Made by a program: the position numbers and the translations under genes. From contig CAIUHP010000101.1 of assembly GCA_903899015.1 (NCBI GenBank), positions 1-42,168 on the forward strand: a DNA stretch of 42,168 bases, written 5' to 3'. Shown here piece after piece: positions 9,674 through 17,571 of the stretch. The notes under the pieces are model-generated. The model was not told where the DNA came from and did not search any database. It saw nothing but the letters and a program-made list of their open reading frames with translations. Every line of letters begins with the position of its first letter. Position 1 is the first letter of the stretch. Source of the DNA: an uncultured Armatimonadota bacterium (GTDB lineage: Bacteria > Armatimonadota > Fimbriimonadia > Fimbriimonadales > Fimbriimonadaceae).

Positions 9674-10669
9674 ATGGATACGGCCTTTAACTCACTTTCT
9701 GGAGACGAAATGGTTCTTGCCTTGCGAACCATGATTGATCGTGCGGTCGAAGCCAATGGCGGTTCGACGGTAGCCAAGAAACCTGCTCATCGCATCAAGT
9801 TCACGTGGCCGCCTCACCCGGTTAGTTACAGTTACCACGTCCTTTCCTCTGATTGGACCGGACATGCGACGTTCGAAGCTTACGGCGACACGTTTGAAGT
9901 CCAAGTGGCTAGGACACCTCACGGCGTATTTGGCCGATGCGAGGAGCTTTGGCACGAAGATAAAGGATCCACTGAAGAGTTGATGCTCCTCAACTTGAGG
10001 TTTAGTTCGGAGCCGCTACTCAAACGGCAACTCGAAATCAATCGGATGTTAAACCTTCCAGGTCGATTTCGAGGACACGTACGTGATCTTCCACCGGTCG
10101 ACCTAATCAAGTTGCTCTATAGTGATGATCGCGACATCGCGAACGAGGCAAGTACAGAAATTGAAACTCACGCGAGCAATCCCATCTTTTTCTCGGCCCT
10201 GATTGAAGTTTTGAACGACCGACGACACCCAAACCGTAGGTCTGCCCAATGGTGCGTGCTGGATCTTTTCGAAGATCTTCCAAGCTACTGTCATTCAGTG
10301 GAAGACGAGCAGATCGCCGTGAAGGCCATGCGTGACCTTATCTGGGATGCAGAAGATGACTACGCTCGCACCATTTATAAGGCAGGAGTGGTTCTAGGAG
10401 GTCATATTCCTCATACCTTCGGCGGTCCAACCTTGTTGGAGTGCCTTCAAGCTCCGAGCAAGATTGGACGACGAAGTGCGATTCATGGTCTCTTTCACGT
10501 CGTCGAGTGGATTCCTGAGATGCGAAATACAGTTGTCGAGGCTCTTCGTGGCGTTGCCGCTTCAGATCCTGAACCAGCACTGCAATTCTTTGCGAATTCG
10601 ATTGCGAACGACATTGCAGCTGGGAATTACGACCATATCCAAGAGCCAGTTTTCCCTGACGAAAACTAA
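9674..10669 (+). CDS. Uncharacterised HEAT-like helical-repeat protein
   Basis: 331 aa, not recognised as a named family. The first ~130 residues form a mixed region with KFTWPPHPVSYSYHV and ATFEAYGDTFEVQVARTPHGVFGRCEELWHED. From about 140 onward, helices such as DLIKLLYSDDRDIANEASTEIETHA, then RSAQWCVLDLFEDL and IGRRSAIHGLFHVVEW, look like degenerate HEAT/armadillo repeats, a protein-binding scaffold. There is no signal peptide or membrane segment, so it is probably cytoplasmic. The ATG at 9674 sits just after a perfect hairpin and has no Shine-Dalgarno. A PBP4-type gene starts 36 nt downstream behind its own -10 element, so the two need not be functionally linked. Confidence 0.7.
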   Translation: MDTAFNSLSGDEMVLALRTMIDRAVEANGGSTVAKKPAHRIKFTWPPHPVSYSYHVLSSDWTGHATFEAYGDTFEVQVARTPHGVFGRCEELWHEDKGSTEELMLLNLRFSSEPLLKRQLEINRMLNLPGRFRGHVRDLPPVDLIKLLYSDDRDIANEASTEIETHASNPIFFSALIEVLNDRRHPNRRSAQWCVLDLFEDLPSYCHSVEDEQIAVKAMRDLIWDAEDDYARTIYKAGVVLGGHIPHTFGGPTLLECLQAPSKIGRRSAIHGLFHVVEWIPEMRNTVVEALRGVAASDPEPALQFFANSIANDIAAGNYDHIQEPVFPDEN

Positions 10670-10694
10670 CTCTCAAATCTAACGCGGTCAGCGT

Positions 10695-10700
10695 TAAAAT
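10695..10700 (+). promoter_or_regulatory. -10 element of dacB-like gene (leaderless)
   Basis: TAAAAT ends 5 nt before the GTG at 10706. There is no Shine-Dalgarno. Confidence 0.5.
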
Positions 10701-10705
10701 AGGGC

Positions 10706-11944
10706 GTGTTCGTTGCACTTACCCACTTTCCTTCCCCAAGCGAATTGGATCGCATCTTAGCGAGCCCAAAGTTTGACGGCGCAATCATCTCGGCTACCGT
10801 ACTGGATACCGACGGAAAGACTTTATACGATCATAACGGGTCCATTCATGTCGTGCCAGCGAGCAATCAGAAGTTGCTCAGCAACGCTTTTGCTCTCTGG
10901 TCTCTCGGACCAGAGTATCGTCCCAAAACGAATATCTGGAAATTGTCCGACCGAATCGTGATTGATTCGCCCGGCGATCCGCTCATGACCTACAATCGGC
11001 TGATTCAAGCGAGAGAGGCCCTGCAACTAGATCGGCGATTACCGGTCTTTGTTCACCAATCGTATGGTCCCGAGATTCCAGATAGTTGGGAAATAGATGA
11101 CTTACCAAACCGATACTCCGCAGCCGTCACTTCTCTAACATTCGATCAGGGCGCGTTTACGGCATCGTGCAAACGAGGAAAAGTCTGCTTGGTGCCTGAG
11201 GCGTTTGGCGTCAAGATTGATCGAATTGCGTCGAAAGGCAAAGTTGACTTGCGATACGATCTATTCGCGAAACGGATCACGGTCACCGGTGAGTTACCAG
11301 CCAAAGACCAAGTGCTTGATACCTTGGCACTTCCCCACCCAGATGAGGCGGCAGCGTCCCTTTTCGGGTCAAGCATTCACTCTCTTTCCGAGGTGCCGAA
11401 TCAGGCTCCAAACTATGTGATCGAAGGCGGGTCTACGATCGAGATGGTGGGCAGGTGCCTCCCTCCGAGTGACAATAACATCGCCGAGAACCTCCTCCTA
11501 ATGGGCGCTCAGGTGCAAGGTCCGCTCGGACCCCGTCCTTACGAACTTGCTCGAACCCGATTGGAGAGTTTTCTAACTCGAGTCGTAGGTATCCAACCGG
11601 GTGATGTCCATGCCTATGACGGTAGCGGCCTTAGCCGGCACAATTACGTCACCACGCGCGCAATTGGGAAATTACTCGCTTGGGAAAGCTTTCAACCGAC
11701 GGGTGTAGCATGGCGGAACGCGATGGCCCATCCCGGTATCGGCACACTGAGCAATCGCCTGAAAGGTCTTACCTTTCAAGCCAAAACAGGCAGCTTAGAT
11801 ATGGTCGCGTCCATTTCGGGTTACTTAACGACGAAGTCAGGAAAGAACGTCATCGTGAGTTTGATCTTTAATCAATTTGGCTGCACCGCTTCCGAAGCTC
11901 GCGGAATAGCCGATCAATTCATCACCACTCTGGCAAACGACTAA
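10706..11944 (+). CDS. dacB: D-alanyl-D-alanine carboxypeptidase/endopeptidase (PBP4, S13 family)
   Basis: 412 aa. All three penicillin-binding motifs are seen: SNQK with nucleophile Ser53 and Lys56, SDN in LPPSDNNIAENLL, and KTG in QAKTGSLDM. GSGLSRHNYVT is also typical of S13 peptidases. These trim stem peptides or cut 4-3 cross-links in peptidoglycan outside the cytoplasmic membrane. The odd point is the missing signal peptide: the GTG at 10706 is the first possible start, since an in-frame stop lies at 10700, and residues 1-25 are not a secretion signal. Either export uses another route, the true 5' end was altered, or the protein is cytoplasmic. The family call is firm; the cellular site is not. 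Confidence 0.88.
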   Translation: MFVALTHFPSPSELDRILASPKFDGAIISATVLDTDGKTLYDHNGSIHVVPASNQKLLSNAFALWSLGPEYRPKTNIWKLSDRIVIDSPGDPLMTYNRLIQAREALQLDRRLPVFVHQSYGPEIPDSWEIDDLPNRYSAAVTSLTFDQGAFTASCKRGKVCLVPEAFGVKIDRIASKGKVDLRYDLFAKRITVTGELPAKDQVLDTLALPHPDEAAASLFGSSIHSLSEVPNQAPNYVIEGGSTIEMVGRCLPPSDNNIAENLLLMGAQVQGPLGPRPYELARTRLESFLTRVVGIQPGDVHAYDGSGLSRHNYVTTRAIGKLLAWESFQPTGVAWRNAMAHPGIGTLSNRLKGLTFQAKTGSLDMVASISGYLTTKSGKNVIVSLIFNQFGCTASEARGIADQFITTLAND

Positions 11945-11968
11945 AGCAAGTGCTGATGGAAGGCACAC

Positions 11969-11996
11969 GCTTACCCAACCGCAAAGTTGGTTAAGC
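11969..11996. terminator. Possible bidirectional terminator hairpin between convergent genes
   Basis: GCTTACCCAAC (11969-11979) pairs with GTTGGTTAAGC (11986-11996) with one mismatch. It sits at the junction of convergent genes and includes the stop codon of the minus-strand gene. It lacks a clear T tract. Confidence 0.35.
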
Positions 11997-13043
11997 GGTA
12001 ACTTCGGAGGGCGGATAGATCGACTCCACCGTAATCGGTACTTCGGATTCCACTTTGCCTGCTTCTTCAGCGGCGATGACTGCCTTGAGGGCGGTCAGTG
12101 CGACTTCAATTTGGCTTGCATCTGGTTCTCGGGTCGTGAGATATTGGCTCCAGATTCCCGGTTTGAAGAAGAAGTTTACGAATCCTTGGTTGCGGAACTT
12201 GCCTGCAATTCGCAGAAGCTCGTAGGCAATTCCCGAAATGATCGGCAGGATGATGAGTTCAAGCAGCACCCGAACCGAAACATCAAGGAAGACGTTCTTG
12301 CCTTGATGCCCCGTTACCGGATATCGAGGAACAAAGGTGAAGCATATAAGACCTAAGATCAATACGATGATCGCAAAACTGGTGCCGCACCGGGGATGGA
12401 GCCTTGTCTGCTTAAAGCAGTAATCCAGTTCCAACGGTTGCTCCGCTTCAAGCGTATTGATCGCCTTATGCTCGGCGCCGTGATACTTGAAGATCTCGCG
12501 AATATCTTTCAACTGCCCAAGAAGGCCGATGTATCCCAAGAAGATCGCCATCTTCAAAACTTCCGAGACGATGTTGATGTAGGTTCCGTTCTTATGGCCG
12601 GTCGCTCGTGATGCCGATTCTGCCACCAAGTTAGGAAGGTAGACAAAAATGCCCATTCCCATGAGGAAACTGACCAGCAGGGTCACGACAATCGCACCCT
12701 CCTGAACGCGTTTGCTTGGCAAGCCAAGATCGGCGGCCGTTGGGGCTTGGTTTTCAGCGGCTGGATCAATCTTTTGATACAGCGGATCCATTTGAATGCC
12801 GGAAGCGAACTTTAGGGCTCGTGAACCCAGTGCCATTGAATCGAGCAAAGCGAGGCTTCCTCGAAGAAACGGATATTTGAGCCATTTCTGACGTCCGATC
12901 CAGGTTTTCTCAACCGCTTCAACTTGAAGAACGATCATTCCATTGGGTGCGCGACACGCAACCGAGAAGAATCTCGGCGATCTCATCATCACACCTTCAA
13001 CGACGGCTTGCCCACCGTACTGCAAATACTCGCCTCGAGGCAT
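11991..13043 (-). CDS. yqhQ: YqhQ-like membrane protein (DUF1385)
   Basis: 350 aa. The N-terminus with YGGQAVVEGVMMRSPRFFSVA is the diagnostic DUF1385 signature. It is followed by a polar segment and several membrane helices (about 115-140, 160-180, 225-245, 260-285). FKYHGAEHKAINTLE and RLHPRCGTSFAI are further conserved stretches of the family. The family is widespread in Firmicutes and related lineages. Its biochemical role is not established to my knowledge, so none is assigned. The ATG at 13043 has TATCCT 6 nt upstream and no Shine-Dalgarno. It is convergent with dacB and divergent from the small orphan gene. Confidence 0.9.
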   Translation of the reverse strand: MPRGEYLQYGGQAVVEGVMMRSPRFFSVACRAPNGMIVLQVEAVEKTWIGRQKWLKYPFLRGSLALLDSMALGSRALKFASGIQMDPLYQKIDPAAENQAPTAADLGLPSKRVQEGAIVVTLLVSFLMGMGIFVYLPNLVAESASRATGHKNGTYINIVSEVLKMAIFLGYIGLLGQLKDIREIFKYHGAEHKAINTLEAEQPLELDYCFKQTRLHPRCGTSFAIIVLILGLICFTFVPRYPVTGHQGKNVFLDVSVRVLLELIILPIISGIAYELLRIAGKFRNQGFVNFFFKPGIWSQYLTTREPDASQIEVALTALKAVIAAEEAGKVESEVPITVESIYPPSEVTA

Positions 13044-13049
13044 TGCGAT

Positions 13050-13055
13050 AGGATA
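13050..13055 (-). promoter_or_regulatory. -10 element of yqhQ (leaderless)
   Basis: TATCCT on the minus strand ends 6 nt before the ATG. Confidence 0.5.
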
Positions 13056-13186
13056 CCGCGTCGGGACCTATTCCCTATGAAGTGTTAAGGAAACCGAGAA
13101 ATTGACCGATCTTATCTGTCGGTAGTGTAATTCGCCTTGTAGAAAACGTCTACCATATAAGTGCGCATCCCGCATAGGAGGGCAAC

Positions 13187-13402
13187 ATGAACACTGGAAT
13201 CGTTCCAGATGGACTAAGGCTCACTGAAGAGGAGGCGTATTCACTGTTAAGCTTGTGTCTCACAAGTCCAAACAGATTGGATGCAACCTCTGAAAAGGCG
13301 TTGCGAAAGTTAGCTGAGTATTGTACGAGCCAAAGCAATCATATAGACAATCATATAAAACTTGAGTTCGATCAGCTTTCTGACAACGCACGAGCCATAT
13401 AA
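13187..13402 (+). CDS. Small orphan protein, 71 aa
   Basis: Not recognised. A strong AGGAGGG lies 7 nt before the ATG, and a perfect intrinsic terminator starts at the stop codon, so this is a complete one-gene unit rather than a chance ORF. The protein is soluble, mixed-charge and mostly helical in appearance (LTEEEAYSLLSLCLTS, SEKALRKLAEYCTS), with no signal or membrane segment. The Leu/Ala spacing suggests a small helical bundle or a regulatory/antitoxin-like protein, but no family motif supports that. Upstream, GTAGA-AAACG-TCTAC forms a short dyad just before a CATATAAG stretch that may be the -10 region. Confidence 0.65.
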   Translation: MNTGIVPDGLRLTEEEAYSLLSLCLTSPNRLDATSEKALRKLAEYCTSQSNHIDNHIKLEFDQLSDNARAI

Positions 13403-13403
13403 G

Positions 13404-13435
13404 ACGAGGGCAATTTTGCCCTCGTTCTTGTTTTT
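13404..13435 (+). terminator. Intrinsic terminator of the 71-aa gene
   Basis: ACGAGGGCAA (13404-13413) pairs perfectly with TTGCCCTCGT (13416-13425) around a short T-rich loop. TTCTTGTTTTT follows. Confidence 0.9.
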
Positions 13436-13461
13436 AAGCCTCTCTCCCTGCCGTTCCTAGC

Positions 13462-13467
13462 CAAAAT
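13462..13467 (+). promoter_or_regulatory. -10 element of nif3-like gene (leaderless)
   Basis: CAAAAT ends 6 nt before the ATG at 13474. No Shine-Dalgarno is present. Confidence 0.4.
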
Positions 13468-13473
13468 AGGTTC

Positions 13474-14574
13474 ATGGCTTCCGTTCGAGACGTACTCCTC
13501 GCCTTAGAAACCATCGCACCCAAGCGATATGCATTCTCCTATGATCGGGTGGGTCTCCAGGTAGGTAGTCCCGAGCAGGCAGTTTCCAAAGCCGTCGTTT
13601 CACTCGACCGATCACTAGGTGCCGTCAAGTTCGGGATTGAGAATGGGGCTGAACTGCTCGTTTGCCACCACCCGCTGATCTTCAATCCAATGGATACGGT
13701 AGATACTCGCAGTCATCAAGGAAGAACCGTCGTCAAACTGATTCAAAGCGGTATGAGCTTTATTGCCGCTCACACTAACTGGGATTCTGCGAGAGGAGGC
13801 ATCAACGATACTTTGGCCGCAATGTTTGGGCTGAAAGATGTCGTTCCATTCGGAATGGCAGCCGAGGTTCGCCAATTTAAGTTGGTCGTAACTTGTCCAG
13901 AATCCAACGTCGAGCGTCTGATCGATGCTGCCTCGGAAGCCGGTGCAGGCGTCATTGGGGCATATCGACGATGTGCGTTTGTTGGTCAAGGATTTGGAAC
14001 CTTTATTGGTGAAGTGAGTTCGAATCCGACAGTTGGTACTTCCGGTTTATGTGAACAAGTCGAAGAATCGCGGATCGAGATGATCGTGCCAGAGGATCGT
14101 GTCAACGTGGTGGAAAGAGCGGTTCGCAAAGCTCACTCGTATGAGGAACCCGCTTATGAGTTTTATCCGTTGCGCGTAAAGAAGGAACAGCCCGCCGGGC
14201 GTCTAGGTACCCTACCCCACCCCATGATGTTGTCCGAATTTGCTACCTTAGCCGATCAAGTTCTAGATGTCCGATCCTGGACCTGGGGAGACCCTAACCG
14301 TGTGATCAAGAAGGTCGGATTCACTGGTGGGGCGGCGGATACCGAATGGATGGATGCCCAGAGAGCAGGAGCCGATCTGTTTATGACTGGCGAGATCAAG
14401 CAGCACATCGCGGTGGAAGCAACAGAATCCGGCATGACACTCGTTGCGGCCGGTCACTACCAGACCGAACAACCTGGCACTGCCGAACTTCATAATCGAA
14501 TGTCTGCTGCTCTGCCAGAAATCGAATGGTATCTGTTCACCCCACCAGCCGGTCTCCATGGCCGCCCCTTCTAG
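13474..14574 (+). CDS. Nif3-like dinuclear metal-centre protein (GTP cyclohydrolase I type 2 homologue)
   Basis: 366 aa, the long form of the family. The N-terminal half has the metal-binding CHHPLIF (His65, His66) and AAHTNWDSARGG. The C-terminal half has the second metal cluster GHYQTEQPG. In between (about 130-235) is the extra CutA/PII-like alpha-beta domain of long Nif3 proteins, with MIVPEDRVNVVERAVRKAHSYEEPAYEFYPL. Members form hexameric toroids with a two-metal site; the physiological substrate is not agreed. An ATG with an upstream CAAAAT hexamer suggests a leaderless message. The following toxin-like gene begins 10 nt after the stop and is probably read from the same transcript. Confidence 0.93.
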   Translation: MASVRDVLLALETIAPKRYAFSYDRVGLQVGSPEQAVSKAVVSLDRSLGAVKFGIENGAELLVCHHPLIFNPMDTVDTRSHQGRTVVKLIQSGMSFIAAHTNWDSARGGINDTLAAMFGLKDVVPFGMAAEVRQFKLVVTCPESNVERLIDAASEAGAGVIGAYRRCAFVGQGFGTFIGEVSSNPTVGTSGLCEQVEESRIEMIVPEDRVNVVERAVRKAHSYEEPAYEFYPLRVKKEQPAGRLGTLPHPMMLSEFATLADQVLDVRSWTWGDPNRVIKKVGFTGGAADTEWMDAQRAGADLFMTGEIKQHIAVEATESGMTLVAAGHYQTEQPGTAELHNRMSAALPEIEWYLFTPPAGLHGRPF

Positions 14575-14584
14575 GAACTGTCTG

Positions 14585-14893
14585 ATGGGTTCTTACACCT
14601 CCATCATTGGATCGTCCGTAAGGACTGAGCCTGTCCAAGCGCACTCTGAAAGTCCTGAAGTCTATCAAGAACTCGATCGGTATTCTGCAGCAGGCGAAGC
14701 CTACGAAATTAAAGCGGGCAAAGTAGGGCTAACTGAAAGGTTTAGAGATCAACTAGCTAAAGACGCTATGCTGATTTCAGAAGAGCAAGTTACCGGTGCA
14801 AACTGGATCTTCGCCAGAGGTGCTCGAGTTACAAAGGGCGTGATACGGGAGCTTATAAATCACGGCATAAAGCCGTCTTCTTGGATTAGGTGA
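14585..14893 (+). CDS. REase-fold toxin-like domain protein (orphan polymorphic-toxin tip)
   Basis: 102 aa from the ATG at 14585, chosen because AGGA lies 8 nt upstream. The C-terminal 60 residues look like the REase-fold (PD-(D/E)xK) nuclease tips of polymorphic toxins: a conserved Asp in ELDRYS, then E-x-K in YEIKAGK, then ERFRDQLAKDAMLI, VTGANWIFARG and a last helix ELINHGIKP. It has no export signal, RHS/YD repeats or pre-toxin domain, so it is either a free-standing cytoplasmic nuclease or the detached C-terminal tip of a lost larger toxin. The next gene starts 1 nt after its stop and is a good candidate for the immunity partner. The family call rests on motif reading only. Confidence 0.55.
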   Translation: MGSYTSIIGSSVRTEPVQAHSESPEVYQELDRYSAAGEAYEIKAGKVGLTERFRDQLAKDAMLISEEQVTGANWIFARGARVTKGVIRELINHGIKPSSWIR

Positions 14894-14894
14894 T

Positions 14895-15548
14895 ATGCCA
14901 TATTCAACTTTCGAAAACCCATATCCTAATGAGCCCGAGTTCTTAACGCCAGCCGTTCTCAAAAAGGCTTATACGACGGTCATTGAGCAGATGCCGGCGA
15001 GGATTGAACTCATTTCACGCTATCTGCGCGAAACACGGGGTTATGATCTGACGCCAGGTTCTCCTTTGTTAAAATTCGATGAGCTTCCCGGAGTAATAAC
15101 TAGTCTAGGTAACTTAACGCTCTTGGCAAGTCATGCGAATGAAGCGAACTTAGGCAGTTCAGATCCCCAGGAGTCTCCATTGTGGATCTCAAATGTTCCT
15201 CGATTCGGTCCCGATATTGAGACCATCAACATGATTTCAGACGCCTCCCTGCTTTGGGGAGAGGCATTCCGTCACCTGTATCCCGAATCACAGTGGGCAA
15301 TGGGCGCAAAGCCAAAAAGCTCAATTGACTATGGATATCCGCTCATCAAAGGTGTCGATATCTTCGGGGAGCAATTCAACACTAGGAGATTGCTAATGGC
15401 TCACGTGTGCCGTTTACTATTAGGTCAACAAAACGATAAATCTTTGTCTTGGCTTACGTATAAGAATGCCTACAGACTAGGCTTTATTGAGGATCCCTAC
15501 CCGACCCCAATGAGTGACCGGGAAAGGAAACAACGCGGACTAATTTAG
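14895..15548 (+). CDS. Hypothetical protein, candidate immunity protein for the toxin-like gene
   Basis: 217 aa, not recognised as a named family. No signal peptide or membrane segment, so cytoplasmic. It has a mostly helical body with conserved-looking aromatic and acidic stretches (FRHLYPESQW, DIFGEQFNTRRLLMAHVCRLLLGQ, SLSWLTYKNAYRLGF). The gene begins 1 nt after the stop of the toxin-like gene, implying translational coupling, the usual order of toxin tip then immunity gene. Function is inferred from context alone. After its stop no gene follows until the tRNA on the other strand, so the cassette ends here. Confidence 0.6.
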   Translation: MPYSTFENPYPNEPEFLTPAVLKKAYTTVIEQMPARIELISRYLRETRGYDLTPGSPLLKFDELPGVITSLGNLTLLASHANEANLGSSDPQESPLWISNVPRFGPDIETINMISDASLLWGEAFRHLYPESQWAMGAKPKSSIDYGYPLIKGVDIFGEQFNTRRLLMAHVCRLLLGQQNDKSLSWLTYKNAYRLGFIEDPYPTPMSDRERKQRGLI

Positions 15549-15630
15549 TGAGATGAAGACGGCTGACATTGGATTTAAAATGAACTTCAACTTCTAAGGC
15601 ACGCGTCCACTGAGAATATCAACCATCCGA

Positions 15631-15768
15631 CTAACCAATCAAAACCGTGCCGTCGTCTTGACCTACATAGGATAGGGTATCGCCAGTAAAAACGACGGCA
15701 TGGAACCGTCGGCTACGGTGGCCTGTGTTAGCGGGTTCCTGGAAGTGACTGAAGCTCGCTTGGTCGAA
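15631..15768 (-). pseudogene. Possible remnant: C-terminal end of a lost protein
   Basis: An open frame of 45 codons on the minus strand, bounded by stops and without any ATG. It reads like a real protein tail: HAVVFTGDTLSYVGQDDGTV near the end. No start, Shine-Dalgarno or upstream extension exists, since TAA and TGA lie immediately before it. It may be the 3' scrap of a gene broken when the toxin-like cassette arrived, or chance. A 9-bp inverted repeat (TGCCGTCGT 15648-15656 with ACGACGGCA 15692-15700) lies inside it. Confidence 0.25.
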
Positions 15769-15796
15769 TTAATGCGGTCAACCGAGACAAATAACA

Positions 15797-15819
15797 ATGA
15801 CGCGCGGAGAGCGCGTCAT
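15797..15819 (-). terminator. Probable terminator of tRNA-Glu
   Basis: ATGACGCGC and GCGCGTCAT form a perfect 9-bp stem with a 5-nt loop, 8 nt after the tRNA 3' end on the minus strand. TGTTATTTG follows. Confidence 0.6.
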
Positions 15820-15827
15820 GAATGAAG

Positions 15828-15904
15828 TGGTAGCCCGGACGGGACTCGAACCCGCGATCTTCGCCGTGAAAGGGCGATGTCCTAAACCACTAGACGACCG
15901 GGCC
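15828..15904 (-). tRNA. tRNA-Glu (anticodon UUC)
   Basis: On the minus strand a full cloverleaf can be drawn. The acceptor GGCCCGG pairs with CCGGGCT (first pair G-U). There is a D arm with AGTGGTTTAGGAC, an anticodon stem CGCC/GGCG around the loop CTTTCAC giving anticodon TTC, and a T arm with GGTTCGAGTCC. The CCA end is encoded (15828-15830). It reads GAA/GAG codons. Confidence 0.95.
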
Positions 15905-16001
15905 AAGAGGCATCATTGTGGAAGAATTTGGACTCAAAAGACAAGGGGCTAAGGCAGTTTTGGTGGAAACCTTTTCAAGTCTTCACTCCACTAAAACAAA
16001 A

Positions 16002-16034
16002 TCGGGGCCCTTTGCATCATCGCAAGGGCCCCGA
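16002..16034 (-). terminator. Intrinsic terminator of the NlpC/P60 gene
   Basis: TCGGGGCCCTT (16002-16012) pairs perfectly with AAGGGCCCCGA (16024-16034). On the minus strand the tail ATTTTGTTTTAG follows. Confidence 0.85.
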
Positions 16035-16054
16035 AAATTTGATTGAGCTTGATC

Positions 16055-17338
16055 TTACTTGCCGAGCGGAGTTGGATTCGTGTCCGACGATGCAACTACT
16101 TGCTCATGATGAACTGCCTTCTTGGTCACGGACGCCGCTGAAGACTTGCTCTTCTTGAGTTCTACAACTCGTCGAGCTCCTTTGTAGTTTCGCTGGTAGT
16201 AAGGATCATGCAAGCTGTTGAATTGGACCTTTCCGCCTCCACTGCTGGCATGAATGAACTTGTCGTTTCCAACATAGATTCCAACGTGTCCTACACCGTG
16301 ACGGTGTCCGCGCGAAGAGAAGAAAACGAGGTCGCCAGGCTTAAGCTGGTTATTCTTAACTGCCTTGCCAACGTGAGACTGTTCGCCACTGGTTCTTGGT
16401 AGGTGGATCCCTTGGCTTCCGTATACCTGCCAAGTGAGACCGCTGCAGTCGGTAGCGGATCGAGAGTTTGAACCGAGACTATAGCGAGTTCCTCGCATCG
16501 CAACTGCTCGCTTCACGATTGGATTGCTCTTCGTATCGGAATCGAGCACCACGACGGACTCATGGCTGGTGGAATGATGTCTTCGACTACTGGACCGAGC
16601 AACTCGCGTTTCACCGTCGTCTTCCGAATGTCGGCTCTTCTTAGGCGCTTTGGCGGCATTCAGGAAATCTCCTCGAACCCAACCTTCGGTGCCACGAGGA
16701 AATCTAAGCTTGTACCAAGCTCCATCTCGGTCGAGGACCACTACTTTTGTGCCTGTTCCGACCGTAGTGACTCGCTCAGCGTGCTGACCGGCTTCTCGTC
16801 GGATCGAAACACCGTCCGTATTCACAACTGCGTATCGGCCCCGAATGCGGTTAATCTTGACTTTCGAGCTGCTGTGACTAGAACTCTTGGCAACTCTTTC
16901 TTCACCTGAGCCGCCATCGACGGGAACAACAATCTTCTTGCCGGGCCGGAGTCGGTTCCAATCCACACCGGGATTGAGCTGATGCAAAACGTGAATCGAA
17001 ACGCCTAGGTGGTGGGCGATCAGCCAGTCATTGTCGTCGCCCGTGACTTTAAAAGGGCGAGTCGTTAAATGCTGAGTCGTGGTTGAGGAGTGTCGCTCGA
17101 CTCGGGCGACGATTTTAGGAGCGGTTGCAGATGGAATCTTGAGAGCGTAGCCGTTTCGAAGTGCGTCCCAGTTTTCAAGCTGAGGATTTGCAAGATGCAA
17201 GTTATGAATGGTCGTGTCGAACTTTCGAGCTATCGTCCAATCGCAATCGCCATTCTTTACTTTGTATGTCTGCGGTTGCGCGAGAGCCGTACCAGCTAAG
17301 ACCAGTCCCAGCCCCAAGGTCAGATTCTTGATTTGCAA
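16055..17338 (-). CDS. Secreted LysM-LysM-SH3-NlpC/P60 peptidoglycan endopeptidase
   Basis: 427 aa with a signal peptide cut after GTALA (residue 20). Domains: LysM about 24-69 (YKVKNGDCDWTIARKF), LysM about 95-139 (FKVTGDDNDWLIAHHL), bacterial SH3 about 168-228, a Ser/His-rich linker, then NlpC/P60 about 272-395. The catalytic residues are Cys298 (TDCSGLTW), His351 (GHVGIYVG) and His363 (FIHASSGG). Such enzymes cut D-Glu-to-diamino-acid bonds in stem peptides; LysM and SH3 hold them on the wall. The start is TTG at 17338, supported by GGAGGAG 6 nt upstream. The leader also carries a perfect CGTCGG/CCGACG hairpin (17352-17368) right before the Shine-Dalgarno, and TAATAT at 17381-17386 may be the -10. 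Confidence 0.93.
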   Translation of the reverse strand: MQIKNLTLGLGLVLAGTALAQPQTYKVKNGDCDWTIARKFDTTIHNLHLANPQLENWDALRNGYALKIPSATAPKIVARVERHSSTTTQHLTTRPFKVTGDDNDWLIAHHLGVSIHVLHQLNPGVDWNRLRPGKKIVVPVDGGSGEERVAKSSSHSSSKVKINRIRGRYAVVNTDGVSIRREAGQHAERVTTVGTGTKVVVLDRDGAWYKLRFPRGTEGWVRGDFLNAAKAPKKSRHSEDDGETRVARSSSRRHHSTSHESVVVLDSDTKSNPIVKRAVAMRGTRYSLGSNSRSATDCSGLTWQVYGSQGIHLPRTSGEQSHVGKAVKNNQLKPGDLVFFSSRGHRHGVGHVGIYVGNDKFIHASSGGGKVQFNSLHDPYYQRNYKGARRVVELKKSKSSAASVTKKAVHHEQVVASSDTNPTPLGK

Positions 17339-17557
17339 GCTATCTCCTCCACGTCGGTCGTTCCGACGCTCTGCCCCACCATATTAAGGTGCCTTGGCAA
17401 ACTAATCAGGAACATACCTGCCAGCTAAATACCAAGTCAACCTATACTAGGGTTCGCTACACTATCCTTACTTTTCTGCCTTCAGAACTTGATTTGGTCC
17501 AAAAAGCTTGAACATTGTGCCAATTCCCGCCAAATCGGGGTAAGTCCCCCTTTCGTG

Positions 17558-17563
17558 TAAAAT
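17558..17563 (+). promoter_or_regulatory. -10 element of glycosyltransferase operon
   Basis: TAAAAT lies 8 nt before the ATG at 17572. No Shine-Dalgarno is seen, which fits a leaderless first gene of the operon. Confidence 0.5.
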
Positions 17564-17571
17564 CGCTTCCT

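Noticed and set aside
15400-15904. tRNA-Glu as an integration site for the toxin-like cassette
   Set aside because: No copy of the tRNA 3' end is seen near 14570 and no integrase is present, so an att-flanked island is not supported.
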